The notes: generated from the sequence alone by a model not told the origin. Counted from the first letter of the stretch, positions 20,911 through 35,481 are shown. The stretch is DNA of 64,000 bases from Austropuccinia psidii (GCA_023105745.1 JALGQZ010000011.1:18564975-18628974), one strand, 5' to 3'. Translations and numbers: made by a program.

Positions 20911-23900
20911 GTGATTCTGATATATTCAAAGCCATTTATCTATACAGTACAATAAATTAAATTGGAATTTCATACAGAGCATGCAATGATAATATTTGCC
21001 TTGCAATATTCTTTTGTCTTCCCATCCTTTTGAATCACAAGATTTTTAATTCAATGAGCTAATTAGTAACATTTCAGAAATGATTTTCTAACAGAATTGA
21101 TAGTTTAAAATGAAAATGAACTCAAATTTCACTTGAACAAAGATACTTAATCTTCTGGATTCAGATTTATACTAATTTAATTAGCTCCTGATATGCAGAA
21201 AAGTATCTCTAAGTAAGATTAGATTTGCATGTTTCCAAAATTTATCATTGATAATATTGCAATTTTTATGCTAATGACAGACCTTATCTTCAATATTTAA
21301 CATGAAAAATGCCTTTTTTCATCTAACTTGATTTTTTCCAAAAGAAATTGATTTCAGAAGTAATTTCTGTTCTTAATATTGTGTTCCTTAATTCATTAAG
21401 TGAAAGAGTTCTTTGGGAAATAAAGATGCTTGAAAATATTAATTGAAGAAAATTAATTCTGATTGAATTTTCATTCCTTTTAAAAGATATTTTGATGTAA
21501 AAGATTATTAAAGATTCAATAATTACAAGAATGTGTCCAAAGGTTTGTAACAATATAAGCTTTCTTGATAATCATAATGTTTTACCTTTTGAAAGAAACA
21601 AAATACAATCAACCTTTAAAAAAATAAATTAAGCCTTTTTATAATGATACCTGAGGAATGCTTTCCAAATTTCAATTTTTTTTGTATTTTCAGGAAATAA
21701 GCCCTTTCATAAGTTACACCTGTAACCTATGACTTGTTAGTTTTTTGAAAAGTAAAACAATATCATTTTTTAAAAACAAAAATTCATCAGCTTATATCTT
21801 TAAGAATATATATATACTTAAGATTAACATTATTAATAAAAAATTAGAATTAAACTATAAATGCTTCTCTAAGAAAAGATTTAAAAACACAAATTTTTTT
21901 GTTATTTAGTTTAGCCATTTAACAAGAGGTTTGAAATGAGTTTATAAAAAATCACTTTTTTGGGAGAAAAGAAATTTAAATTTTGAGTAATTTTTATTTT
22001 TCAATTGCAAATAACAGTATCACAGATCTTAAGAATAAATGTTGATAAATAATTTAAAACATCCGTATATTGTAACAAAATAGGTAAGACCATTTTACAG
22101 TATTTTTTTGCAATAATATTTTTGAACGTGAGGAAAATAAATAAAACATTTCTCCAATTAAGTAAAAAATCTTCTATGTTCTTATAGTGTGGAGATAATT
22201 CTATAGCAATATCCTTCTTAATAATTGTCTAATCAGCTCTTAAGTAATATTGAATATTTATTTAGAAGTTTTGGCATACATTCAGAATACAAGAGGTTTT
22301 TGAAAGAAAGGTTTATAAATTGGAAAAGTTAAATTTTTTTATTGAACTGATGCTTTTTAGTTCCAGGAAAGGAATTGAAAATAATATTTTTAGGCTTTTA
22401 CTATTAACATAAATTATGTTGAAAAATATTTGATAAAAAGCACAACTTGCAATTGATGAGTCTTTTTTTTATATTTCTATGTTCACCTTTTGATATTTTA
22501 ACAATCAAAGATATTTGGATTAAACTATCTTGTTTGAAATAATTTACCATCATCAGTTCCTCTTACTCACAAAAAACTAAAAAATGTGAATTCTTTATAA
22601 TTGATCTTTCCTGAAATATTACTCTATTTTTATTTAAGTAAATTGAACACAAATTAGGATATATCACTTCCCATTTCAAAAATTGGAAAGATATATTAGA
22701 AATTTATTCTGAGAATTAGGCTCAAAATAAATTTCTTTTCAAAAACAATTTACCAGTAATAGGCTTCTATTCCTATATCCCTTTCATTTTTTTCAATTGA
22801 AAACTACTAGAAAAACTATTTGCGGTTTTTCAGAAATCAGGATTTACCCATTCTCATTCCCTTTCCCCTTGATGGGAATTTCCTGGGATCTCTTATTTCT
22901 TCAAAATCATCTCTTATGCTATTATATAGCTAATAAAATGCCAAAAGGACTTAAGAGAAACTGGTTTAGAATAATAAATCTGGAAATTTATTCTTCTTAA
23001 TAGACAAATATTATTCTAAAAGACTTCCATAAGCTCTACATACATGGGGAAATCAAAATCAACCCATTTTCTGAATTTTCCTTTCTTTTCAAGGATGAAA
23101 TGAGAAATATTATCATCAAGTTTACCAATCAAAACAGGTGAATAAATTACTATTCCTTCATGAGAATACGAAAATTTAAAACTGGTTTAGTTTGATACCT
23201 TTTAATTATTTACATGAACAATATTATCTTTTGGAACAAAACTCAAAACAAAGCTTCATAATTCAAAAAAGCAGGAAGAAAATATCAAGGAATTTTGGGG
23301 CTTAACCTTTGCTTTGGAGAAGTCCTGGGTTCACTGAAAATTAAGGTTATTTGTATTTATATTGTATTATCCCATCATGGCTTTTCCAAACGCAATTATT
23401 CATTCCAAAAATTCTCTAATTGATTTTACAGCATCTTTTTTCATCCCCAATTTTTCAATCATTAAATATTGATTATAACTTTAATATTCAATAATGCCTA
23501 GTTGAAATATCCAGCTTATTAATAATATAACATCTATTGAAAGTCTTTTTTAGAAAGTAAATTTGATTTTATATGGATACTCCACAGAAAAGCTTTTATC
23601 ACCCTCCTAGAACTTTTTCTAAAGATCTGAAAAAATGAAAAATACTTCATTTCATAGATTTATGGTCAATTCTTATTCCTTGTTATCATTTGGAGAATTC
23701 CAAAACTAATAGATGTAGAATTTCAACCTGATTTCATGTTCATAATTTATCTAGAAAGGCTATAAAATATCATCATTTGCCTCTATTATTTCAATAATTT
23801 AGGAAAAGCCTATGAAATGAATGTCCAAAGGTTCTTGCTTGTCAAAATTGAGTAAAGTAATTTTTCCATGTATTTATTTGTGTAAGTATTCAAAATATGA

Positions 23901-25240
23901 TATGAAGGTGCTTATATTGAGGAAGACACTTTATATACATTATCCAGTTTTCTGATTCAAATAGAAGATTTTTTTCCTCTAGATTTCATCAGAAAAGGCT
24001 CAACACAGCTCTGACCTTGCTAAAATTTTCTTTTTTTCAAAAAATGTGAACTTCATAAAAATAGAGGTTGATCTAGAATGTACGTTTATTGTATTTTTCT
24101 AAAATTTTATTTTTGATATTTATTTTCGGTTCTCTGAAGATGAAAAATAATTTCAGGTATGTTTACTGAAAAAAGAAGAATGATTTTGTTACTATTGTAT
24201 TTGTATATGCCTCGGTAAGTTAAATACATATTTGAAGATAATTATATACTTACATAATAGAATGGACCTATCACTTAGCAGAAAGATCTACCTATTTTTC
24301 AAACCACATTGACATCCATTGCCAATGCCTTCACTTCACCTATTAAAAATAAATTGCCCAGAATATATAACCAAGCTGGTGGTATACTCAGAAAATATAT
24401 ATGACTATTATCTTTTTGAAAATATTTAATATTTCCATTGAAACTCCTTCTCATAAAATTTTGTCTCTCATATTTGGAAGGATATTTGCATGAAATAGTG
24501 GAGGCCAGAGAGTTATATTTTGGGAGGATATTACTCATGTTTGATATTTGATTCAAAAATTTAAATTTTTTAGCAATATCCTTTTTCCTCCACCTCACAA
24601 TGATTCAAGAAAAATCAGTTTTCAGCTTATTTTTTTTCCAGCCCTTGTAAGATTTAGGAAAAATATTTCAGAACCTGAATTATTTTACCTTAATCTCTTG
24701 AGCTGGAGGATAAATTGATATCTTAAAGACCTAAGAGTGGGGAAGATATGAAGGATTATTTACCATAGCCCTCTCAATAGATTCTAGTTGTCCACCCCAA
24801 TAGTTTTGAAATATTTTCTTGAGTGCTTGTGTGTCAAAAAGATGCAAAAATGAAAACAATTAATTAAAAACAGTTGTTTTGTACTCAAAATACTCAAAAT
24901 CAACTCAAATGAAGTTAGAACAAAACAATGTGATATTGAGCCAAAATATGCTGGGCTGAGAGGCTGCATATTCTCCATTTACTCACAAATTTCTGTGGAA
25001 AAATTATTTTTTAGCATTTTCTATTTTTATTTAATCTTGGTTTTTATCTGGAATACAGTATAAATATGTACTATGCTGCTACTGTATAAAATGAAAATGA
25101 ATGGATTATTGCAAATTTGCACAGATTATCATTATTTTTATCATTGAATTTGTTTTTTCCCATTTCAGCTACAAGGATGTTTTTTTTGAATTTAGTTTGA
25201 TTTTGCTTTATTGATTAACTTTTTTGTCAAAATCACAGTA
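20911..25240. other. AT-rich stretch, no gene seen
   Basis: 4.3 kb with no frame longer than about 100 codons on either strand, no LTR ends and no protein-like translation. Probably old decayed repeats or intergenic DNA. Confidence 0.6.
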
Positions 25241-27144
25241 TGTAATATGTGTCTATGAAAATGTTGATAAGCTTACTATTAATAAACCTTTCTATGACTG
25301 TTCTTATGACATATAATAATAAAAAATATTATAAACACAATTCAATAATTAATTAATTACTTATTTCTTTTACTTTTTATACACTAATAACGATTATAAC
25401 AGTATGAATTAATTGTCTACAAGAATCAATTACAAGAAGAATTTAATGACAAATCTTCTTTATTAAAATAATAAAATTATTTTAAGTTCTAATTATCTTT
25501 TACAAGAATAATTATAATTATAATTCCTAAAGAAAAATAATAATAGAGAAAACATTTAAGAATGAATTATAAACCACTCACTAATACTCCAACAAACCTT
25601 GAAAGAATATGGTAGAACAATTTGATGGATAACTTGTGGGTTTGAGGGATCAAAATTGCTTTATAATAATATTAAAATAATATATAGTTGATTTCTATGA
25701 TTTCACGTCTTTTATATTGATTGTGAAAGATTTAAAAAACTTAAGAAAATATTTTAACTAATACTTGTTTGCAATAATGGTGTAATTGGATAATAAGATG
25801 ATTTGGAAAAAACAGAAAGAGGATGCCTATTTCAAGTCAAATAGAGCTCAAAGAGGGATGAAATGAAGCAAACTGAAGATCTAGTGAGTGAGAAAACAAT
25901 AATGATTTTTTGATTAATGATTGCATCATATGTTGTTGTGTAAGATTGTCAAAATTACTTAATTGATGCTTTTACATGACTATCAAAGCAAATATGGTGA
26001 AGAAAAAAAGGATTAACAACTTTAAATATTCCTTTATTTCAAAATAAAAATTAATTTCTCAAATCTTTCCATGTTATTGTAGATATCATCCCAGGTTGTA
26101 TTTTCTGTGATTTTTTGAAGATGCAATATTTCGTGTTGAATTATCAAAAATGGACTGTAAGTAAAACCTTGAATTTTACTTATGAAACTGTAATTTTTTT
26201 GGTTTTTTTACAAATCATACTGTTCTCCATTGGTACTGAAGGTTTCAGAAAGGTTCATTAAAACTGTATTTTTTATGAATTTTTGAAGTTTTTACCTCAT
26301 CTCTACATGAAATTGCAAATAACACTATATGGCAGGTTGCTATGAGGTAAATAAATGGATAATAGTCCAAAAAGGGTTTTGATTACTATTTTCAGGTTTC
26401 TTCATGGAAAATAATTAAGAATTGACATGGTTACAGCAGTCTAAGTTGCATTTGACCTCTTTGTCAGATCAAAATAGTAGCTTATTTGCAATTTTCTTAT
26501 GATTCAATGGGATTTTAACTTGGTAACTAGATTCCCAAGATGTTTTAGTATACTCATTGGGCCAAGATCAGCCATGCATCCAAGATTTAGAGCTATCCAT
26601 GCCTAAGAGGCCTCAGAAGTTGGGTACCCTGGCTCTCTTTGATGTCTTTTGTCCCCCTTAGCTATTTTCACATCAAAAATAGAATTTCAGGTTTAAAGAC
26701 TGATATCCACCATGGGTATATCTATAATTTATGTAAGAATACCATAAAAATTAATGCCACAAACATTCAAAACACTATTCTTACCTTATATGTAACATGG
26801 GATTTCTCACATTCCCATTATTTTGGTGTGAAATTCAGAAAAACAAAAGTTTTCACAATTCATTTATGTGATATTGAATTATTTTCCATATTACCACCTC
26901 TTAGAGTTAATTTAAGCTTATTCACTCTATGGAGTTACGCCAGGTTAACTTTTGTGTAGATTCAAAATCTGGGCTTAAAAATATATGGATTTACTTTCTC
27001 ACAAAAATGTTATTCATCTTTTCTGAAATAAAAAATGTTCAATTTTGAATATATGCATGCCTTATAGGTTATGCATAGTTCAGAATTCATTTTAAAGATA
27101 GTTGTGGCCTATTTGGGTATGTCAAATATACCACAAGGATCACA
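25241..27144 (-). repeat. Solo LTR, family B, minus orientation
   Basis: 1904 bp; the plus strand reads TGTAATATGTGTC at the left and AAGGATCACA at the right, the reverse complement of the B LTR. Similarity to 39222-41142 is clear throughout, for example in the block around 26540-26650. Flanks are cagta and cagga, a duplication with one mismatch. It has lost part of the GTAAGT donor found in the young B LTR. Confidence 0.88.
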
Positions 27145-29307
27145 CAGGAGCAGGACCTATGTATATCCCTCTACTGTAAATTTGTTGAAGATTGTTGTGA
27201 AATTCACACTACATCCTTTACAGCACCTATGCTGTAATTTTAAGCAAAGCATGTGAAAAAAAACAAAATTTCCAAATTTATTATGAAAATTTACAACAAC
27301 AATAACCAAAATTGGAATAAAAGCCAAATATATCAAAAGAAAATCACAAAAAATAAAGTATAATAAAAATAATAAAATTGATACCACCAATCAATACAAC
27401 TGATATAATTGCAAAGTACCAAGAACTTGAATTTTACAAAGCAAAATTTAATAATTGGTATAATCAAGCTCTTTCCTTATGCATCCTTGGAATGAACAGT
27501 TCAAAAAAGGAAGATTGTGTATGTTTTACCTTTATATATATATATAATCACATGGAAAAAACAAGGGAAACTGAGGATATATATAAATCCAGTTGATAGT
27601 ATCACCCAAAATACTTCTACTTTTACAAGAATTTTTCATATTTAAGAAATCTGAGATATCATGTTCTCAAAAATATGCCATAAGAGAATAATAAGAGTAT
27701 TGCATGATATGAAAGTATTGTCTTTTTGGATTGAGGGCTGAAAACAAACTCTGTTTCTAAAGAAAAGGTGGCTAAATGCATGAGGCAGATAAATAATTTG
27801 CATTTTGGATAGGATTGCCAAAAAATATGGATGAATTTTTTGGACATATCATATTCTCAGTAGAATGAGGATCAAGGAAAATTCATCTGATTTAATGAAA
27901 TAAGACAGAAGAAAGGACCTCAAAGCTTCTTTAATATTCCAGTGGCTTTTAATGCCTTGGAATATTACCAAATACTCAATATCTAGTTCCAGCTTACTTC
28001 AAAGTAAAGGCCCAAGCTCAGAATAAGCTAGGTTCAAGCATTTTTCTAAATGGAACACCTGCCGTCAGGTGTAGCAACCTTTTTCATGTTGAATAATAAA
28101 TCCAAATCTGGTATGGAAATGTAGGATCATAACCTCAATACCTCAGTATTTCTATCTATTATTGTGAAAATGATAGGTCTTATAGTGGCATATGAGTGGA
28201 ACTTTATCTAGAAAGTTCCAGTATTGGCCCAGCGTTCCTCTATTTGAGTTTTGTTTTGGGCAAGAGCCCAATTTTTAACAATCTTGTAGGATATTTGGTG
28301 ACAATGAGCAGGTCCCCACATCATGCATTTCATTTAACTTAGAGTAAAAGTGTGATTGTCAAAAAACAAAATTGCTGGGATTTCTGTTTCTATTTCAAAA
28401 AAGGGTTCTTCCCCTTGTAGCTTTGTCTTAGAAACCTGTTGTGACTGATGAAGCTCCATGGATCTGAGGCTATGGCTAAGAAAATCAGCTATATAGACAT
28501 TTGGAGGCAGTGCGCTAAACGTGCAGTGCTGTCAAATTGGGGGAATTTGAACTAAAAATAGACAGTAGAAACCAGGATTTCACGTAGTAAACAGATTTTT
28601 TGAAAAGTGGTGACTTTATCATGATCTGGAAGGATAATGCAACTGGAAAGAAGTTGAGATTTCAGCTCAAAGTCTTCTTTTCAACATGAAAATAGTATTT
28701 ATACCTGAGTTAATATGGTTTCTGAAATAAATATAGCATATTTTTTCTTAGGCTAACGTGTGTGAGATTCTTAGTAACCGTTCAAATAATTAAATTTCAT
28801 TTGCACTCAAGAGACTGATAAAAAAATAATAATTCTTTACGGAGAACATTTTATATAGGCACTAGAGAACCTTTGTCTAATGGTTCAAAGACTATTCCTG
28901 CGAAGCCTCAATACACTCTTGGGTCCAATCTTATGCATCAATTTTTAATTTAGAAGTTCCCTTAATTTTACTTGTTTCTTCATGAGATAAATCATTTTCA
29001 AAGGCTTTGAGGTTCATTGAATACACTTTGTAGCGCTAGAAGTGTCCGCGTTTCCTCATTTTGTCATTAGGTTTTTTCAATAAAATCAATCATTAAATGA
29101 GCCAAAAAAACACGCAATTTGAAATCACATATTCAGAAAATACTGAGCTAACTGAACAAATTCAATGCTGAGCGGACAGAGCACATGAAATGCTGAGCCC
29201 ATCTCAGCAGCTGTCTTCATAAGTCGTATCAAACCTTTCTAAGATTTCAAATAAACACATCATCTTCAATATATCACTTGAAAAATAATTCCCAACTCTA
29301 TCTTACA
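27145..29307. other. Stretch without recognised gene
   Basis: No convincing frame. Contains a perfect 7-bp hairpin with a 4-base loop (28055-28072, ACACCTG/CAGGTGT). CpG becomes more frequent from about 28500, toward the gene at 29308. Confidence 0.5.
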
Positions 29308-30009
29308 ATGTTTAACCCTCCTGTTGTATCCCCTACTAATGGGGAGAATAATATGTTCAAAAACTTCATTATCATGACCCACATTCCTAGAAAACGTGTT
29401 CCTCCTATGGTTTGCCCTCCTAGAAAGCCCCCACCTACTACTAATCCCCCTCCAACTCCTATTCCTGCTACATCTCCTCTTTCTGAGCGTGATTTTGTTG
29501 AACGAAAGGAAAACCTCTTCAAGAAACGCCTCTATGGCAGGACTCCAACCGATGGTCTTATCATCCCATCTGATGTTGCCAAAGCTTTTCCTTTCCAAAC
29601 TTGCAGCCAAAGCCACACTTTTCGCAAGTTGATTGATGGAAGAATTGTTATTCTTTATCTCCGAAGACCTAAGGACATGCGCCAATTTGAAGTTGGAGAA
29701 ATCCCTATCAACAATACTCCTATGCAAGCTTCCCCTATTATTACAATCACTCCCCCTACTCCCATTCCTACTGTATCCCCTGTACCCCACGAACCTCTTT
29801 TCGAAAACAAGGAAAAGAGGAAGAGACGTGAAATCGACTCTCTTATCGTTCCTCGTGGATTTCCCAAAGCTAATCCAGTCCAGAATATTGGCCGAAGCCA
29901 CACTTTCCAAAGATTGGCAAATGGCAGAATTGCGCGCACTATGCAAAGTGCTAAGGACATCAAAAGAATTGTAATTAAAAAGTTTTCTGTTAAAGCTGAG
30001 CCCAGGTGA
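29308..30009 (+). CDS. Uncharacterised protein with duplicated domain
   Basis: 233 codons from ATG at 29308 (context acaATG) to TGA at 30007. Two copies of a roughly 75-residue unit: a Pro/Thr-rich linker (about residues 47-57 and 149-159), a charged segment, a (D)xLI[IV]P motif, then SHTFRKLIDGRI (102-113) or SHTFQRLANGRI (197-208). No signal peptide or membrane segment. C-terminal part is basic. A possible poly(A) signal AATAAA is at about 30031. CpG is much more common here than in the flanking repeats, which suggests a non-silenced or host sequence. A 255-codon frame is open on the opposite strand, so the strand is not certain. I do not recognise the family. Confidence 0.5.
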   Translation: MFNPPVVSPTNGENNMFKNFIIMTHIPRKRVPPMVCPPRKPPPTTNPPPTPIPATSPLSERDFVERKENLFKKRLYGRTPTDGLIIPSDVAKAFPFQTCSQSHTFRKLIDGRIVILYLRRPKDMRQFEVGEIPINNTPMQASPIITITPPTPIPTVSPVPHEPLFENKEKRKRREIDSLIVPRGFPKANPVQNIGRSHTFQRLANGRIARTMQSAKDIKRIVIKKFSVKAEPR

Positions 30010-33000
30010 GGTTAAAATCGTACTATCACTCAATAAAAGTTTTTATTGCTTGTTTTTCTGATTAGTTGTTCTTTGATATACTTATCAGGAAAAAGAATTG
30101 AATCCCCGTTGAGAAAGATATGAATATAAATGTATCTTTACCTTTTCATGGTATTGGTAAGCTTGAATTAATTCTCTTAAATATCTATAGATATAAAATA
30201 TGATGAAAATGAGCTTACTTAAAATAACAACTACATGCAGTTTCAGGTGAATATGGGAACACACTCCTCAAAGATTCCATAATAGTTCCAAAGCCTGGTT
30301 TACATTCTTTTGTATGTATGCGATTCAATTTTTCGATGTGTTATTCATAGGACTGAAGCACATATCATATTATCTATTGAACTAGGCCAAAATCTTATTT
30401 TCAAACGGATCAAGATCCTACCATCTTGAAATTTTATGTTGAGTTTCAAATGTGAGTTTTACTTCCACTTACGCTACATGTCATATATAGAGAGTCTGAT
30501 ATATCTGCTCTTATCACTTTTTTCCTAAGTTTACACTCTTTTGATTTATGAATATGATTCAATCTCTATCTTGCGCTTTTGTATCTCTTGTTTCTATGAA
30601 AAAAATGTTTTGATGTTTATCTTAAAAAGAAAAGAAATACTTTTTATGATTAAAGTTCTTGTTGTGCCACCGCATTCTTTCATTAATATTATCGCTTTTT
30701 GGATGACTATCATATTCTGAAAGTTCATAAATAGCTACAAAATGAAACTGTATTGTGAATATAAAGGTGTAAAGATTTCTCACTTTATCCAGACCTCTTA
30801 AAGGCTCTTTTAGATATTTAAAAGTTTTATTGATAATCTTCCTGATTAAGGCCCCTTCAAAGCTAACTCCTTCCTATGGGAATATTGACTTATGAGAAAG
30901 TTCAAGATTTCGAAATGGATTTAAAGTGAAAGGAAATATTCTATCAAAGATAAATATATCCGCAGAAATCCACTCTTTCAATCCTGATCCTGAAATTATT
31001 TTATAATTAGGTTTTACCTTACTTTGGAGAATGTAAAGTGTGATTACAAAAAGTTCTCTAAGCTACTTATCCCTTTTCATGTAAAAATGAAAGCTACCTC
31101 CCCTCCTCACTGCGTCCTTATGGATTAATTTCACTCAAAACTACATATCTCAGAACCCCTCCCAAAGAGACAATAATTAACAAATTTCTTGAAATCATGG
31201 TGTATACCAATTGAACGCGAATTCGATGAAGCTTTTTTTTCAAAAACTCTCCCATTGCTACGAATCGACGACCATAATAATTTTCACTAAGAAATAAATT
31301 ATGAGTAAAATACCCAAACACTTCACAGATTGTGTTTTCAGAAAATCTTGGAATACCTCCTTTATCCTTCTATCTATCTTTTTTCAAAGATAAGTGCCAC
31401 TTGTTCCATTTTATAGCTACAACAGTATATGTGTCCGAAAAACAATCATAAAATATCGTTCCATCCCCCTCTAGAGAATGCCCCAGATGTTACAGTATTT
31501 ATTGAGCTTATGAAACAGATAACACTGTATTAGTTAGTGTCTCATTTATGAGATTTAATATTTAATTTTCATCTATAATGTCCTTTGTGTAAGATTTAAA
31601 ATTCACTCAATTAGTTGAATGATGTTTTTCTCATCTCAATTGCCACAAAATATGGATAATCTCTGGACCATTATGGTTTTTACCCCAATCACTTCCATTC
31701 TTAATGCCTTGAGTCGAACCTCTATGGGCCATTCGATTGAGATGATCAATAAATATGGGATCCTACCCTGTTTTAATTCGATATTTAAATGTAAAATTGA
31801 ATTTAATGTGCTTAAAATATAGTATTTAAAGTTATTAGATACACGTTTGAAAAAGGTGAGGAAATATAATGAAGGATTATATTTAGTCCATACATGACTT
31901 AACACTATGATTTAATAGCTTGATATTGTCCCCGATCTTCTTAAAACTTTACCTTGACTTATAAGCACCTAAAATCTTTTATTTAACTCTAAATGTTCAT
32001 TCCTGTCTCACTCTTCCCCCTTACATATTTGAGATAATACTTCATATATTTCCCCTCCATCGAAAGCTAATAGATCACTTAGTATATCCTTAGCCACAAC
32101 TTTTTATACTTTATTGTGTTTTTCAGGCTGATCGCTTCTGCATAACTCCTGGCTGAGTTACTCCAACTAAGAAATCATGGAACACGTATTTGAGGCTTCC
32201 CTTTCCTTCTTAGCCCTTACATCTACCTACTCTGGAAAAATAATCCAACATGTGCTTGTTTCTTATAGATAGTGTGACAAGACTTTATTCACCGTTTTTG
32301 AAAAAATAGCTTATTTAATAATGGGTAAATATGCGCCTGGGTTGAGAAAAAATGCAGAAAAAACTATGCAAAATGGGTTTGAAGATTGGAAAGAATTATC
32401 CCCTTAAGGAATGATGCTCAATTAGTCGCAAATTCTACGAATAACAAGCAAACCAAAGAAAAGTGAAAATGGGACGTTCAGAAAAGATTTATGTAGGCTT
32501 AATAAAACTCACACAGTTAAAAACAGAAGTAAAATGTACACTTTTAGCTTATTAGAACTCTCAACTAATTTGATAACACGAATGTTTTGTACATAAAACC
32601 TAGTTGTTTTCTTAGGCAGAGAGTTTATCTCCTAAGCTATCCAAATAAACCAACATCTTGAGCTTGGATTAGTAAAATAACACATGCCATGGGTTGGGCT
32701 CCTTTCAATGAAAGAAAAAAACCTTTTGTATTTCAAAAGGAAACCAATACAGCACAAAATAGTAGTTTGATCATAACAGCCCTTTTGGCCAATTTTTATT
32801 CAATCAATCACTAACTTTCCTACCTGAAAAGAGGTTTTCCCCCCAAAAATCCTTTTTACATCATGTTTTACTCCCAGACAAACTTTAATTTGTAAAAAAA
32901 ACTTCAAAAACAGTTTTCATTTATTCTTTTTCTAATTGATTTTAATTTCAATTTCTTTTTCACTTTTTTAGTTGATGAATACCCCAAATTACCGTTTTTG

Positions 33001-33304
33001 CTTTTCCTCATTCAGCAATCAATATTCCTCATCAAATTTCTTTATAAATTTCCTCCCCAAATGCAACCCAAAAAAAGAGCACATGGAGTTATGCTTTCAT
33101 ACCTGATTATGTTAAATAATGAACACATATTACTCATACAGACCTTATCCTCAATATGTAATTCTACTAATAAACAGTTGATTCTTTTTATACCGACTGG
33201 ATAGGTTTGAAAAAATATATAACCAATATTGGCAATTATGAGCTCAATATACATAAGAACCTTCTTTTCAACCCTCATTGGGCTTATGAATATCTAATGG
33301 AAAC
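30010..33304. other. Stretch without recognised gene
   Basis: No frame over about 90 codons looks protein-like. CpG stays comparatively frequent to about 31300. Additional exons of the 29308 gene cannot be excluded. Confidence 0.5.
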
Positions 33305-34713
33305 TGTCAGGCTGAGTCTATGATAAAGGTGTATAATAGTATTTACAAGCTTGAACTATGACTGTGACATAGTTAAAATAGTTTAAGAAGAGTTTGACTT
33401 ATAGTAATAAAAGGTGGTTATGACGATATAAGCGCTTTACTATTGTACAATAGTGGTGGCAAGCACTGCTGAAAGCCCTGGGTGCAGTCTTACGAGTTGG
33501 TTTACTATAATAACGGCTACAATACTTAAGCTTAAATTCTAACCTGGTTATTTTGCAAGATTATAGCTGTTTTTGACAGCTGTACTATGTAGGAATATAA
33601 GAGAAGGATGAGGAATCCTTTTCTTGTGGAGAGAAGGCCTCCTTTAACCTAAAATGGGGCTGAATGGCCCTCTAGACCATCCACATAGAGGAAGTGAAGA
33701 GGTTTTCACTTCAGAGTAATGGCTTTTGGCCTTCATAGTGCCTGTATTCTCTTTATTGGACTCAGATGTGGTTTTGAAACCGCATCTGGGAAGTTTTCAC
33801 CAATACAGGGTGAAAGGTTTCAGCTGGGGACCACCTAGCCCTCTTCTGGTGTGTACAACATGTAGAATGCTGTATAGAACCTGTATGGGACCCCAGTATT
33901 GAATGAATTATGAATTATTGAGGTATAAAAAAGCTCTTTTGTCTCTTTTACACCGCATATAATACTTATGGGAGAATATCCCACAGTAAGACTGTATTGG
34001 TCTAATTGTGGGATTTTGAGCTTAAAACTGCCATAACTTTGTCAGTTTTCAAGATATCAAGCTCAAAGTTGATTCATTGAGTAGCCCTGGATGTGTTCTT
34101 CACAATGGTACCCTATTTGTTTTGGTAACATCAAATATGGAAAAGTTATGCCATGTACAAGTTTTCTTATACACATTTATGATTTGTCCAAAAACTGTAT
34201 GGAGCTTGTTTGCTCCAAAACCTTTGTTCTAGATGAGATATGGGGAAATAAATGGCACCATCAGATAGCCCTGATTGTTCTCTTTCCAAAAATACCCCAC
34301 TTTAGGTATCTGACACAAAAACTGTAGAAGTTAGATGGGAGGTGAATATTTGAATCACCCTTCTTTGACCTTATTTTGGGCATAACTTCTGTAATTCTGG
34401 TGCTAGCTAAGTTTGGCTAGTACCATTAGATAGCCCTGACTTAGAGCTCCACTTTAAATACCCCTTTGATGGGGTTAAGCCTCTTCCTCTATATTTTAGA
34501 TGGGAGGTGAAAATTAAGGTTTATGCTCAGCAACAACTTTGACCAGGAATAATATTGTTATTCATTGTCCTATGATGATGGGACTTTTATATTTCGAAAG
34601 AGGTCAGTTACCTCTTTCCTTTGATATATTTTGAGCTGATTTGTCTCAGCTCCATGTTTTGGTGGTATATTGGCTGTCATGCTTTTGCTCTGGTTTTGAC
34701 TCACAGGCTGACA
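33305..34713 (-). repeat. Solo A2 LTR with perfect target duplication
   Basis: 1409 bp, TGTCAG at 33305 and CTGACA at 34713 on the plus strand; internal sequence is the reverse complement of the A2 LTR at 12155. Flanks are gaaac (33300-33304) and gaaac (34714-34718), a perfect 5-bp duplication. Confidence 0.95.
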
Positions 34714-34799
34714 GAAACCCCATGAAAATATTCTGATTATTGAAAACCTCACCTATAGCTATCTAATGATTTCATAAGTTCCACATTGGAGCCCTTCAT

Positions 34800-35345
34800 T
34801 GAAGAAAAATCATTACCAGAGACCCCTTAAAGCTCATTGGGGGTTTGTACAACCCTATACAAAGGTACACGTAGGTTCACGATATATGTGGGAGCTTCAA
34901 TTTGCAATACCATAGCCCCAGTATTTCAAAGAAATGGCTAAGAGTTCTTTGTTCAAATTTTTGAAAAGAAAATAGGGCACTTTCCAAAATTCAAAGTTAT
35001 CGAAAACACTGTATCTTTGGAATTTACTCAAAAAACCGTGTGTAAAAGTGTTAAATTTTGGATCTCACAAATATTCAAAATTTGGTGTCATTTTGATTTT
35101 AATATCTTTTGAACTTCCAAACATATGTGGCTTGGAGCCTTTGCATTTAATGCCTTCCAGTTTCTTCCATTGTTGAGGAGGGAATCCTTTGGCCTACCAA
35201 ATTTAACATTCAATGAATCTCTTCAATTTGAGCTACTGGTATGATTAATATCTCAAACATGGACTGATATACCTGGATTTGAAATATTTTGACCAACACT
35301 GGTTTTCACCAAACCCATACCCTCTGGAGCTGGTTTTATGTTTGA
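34800..35345 (+). repeat. Relic of an A1-type LTR
   Basis: Shares blocks in the same order with 9860-10480 of the A1 LTR, such as the CTGTATCTTTGG block and the TTTTGACCAA..CTGGT block near 35300. Both ends eroded; no protein. Confidence 0.6.
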
Positions 35346-35481
35346 AATAAATGAATTCCATATCTGAGAATTCTTTTTAATGACTATTATTGGTCATAAA
35401 GCTAATCTGGGTGTGTCATTTTAAGGTGTGGATATGAAACTTTGATTGAAATTGAAGTACTTTTCCTGTCCTCAAATTTTT

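Noticed and set aside
26639..26959. 106-codon plus-strand frame
   Set aside because: Lies antisense inside the solo B LTR and has no counterpart in coding sequence.
28055..28072. 7-bp hairpin with 4-base loop as terminator or RNA gene
   Set aside because: No T-run, no surrounding structure and a single case.
29266..30033. 255-codon minus-strand frame as a separate gene
   Set aside because: Fully opposite the 29308 frame and Ser/Arg/Asn-rich as expected from a shadow; kept only as a caution in that entry.
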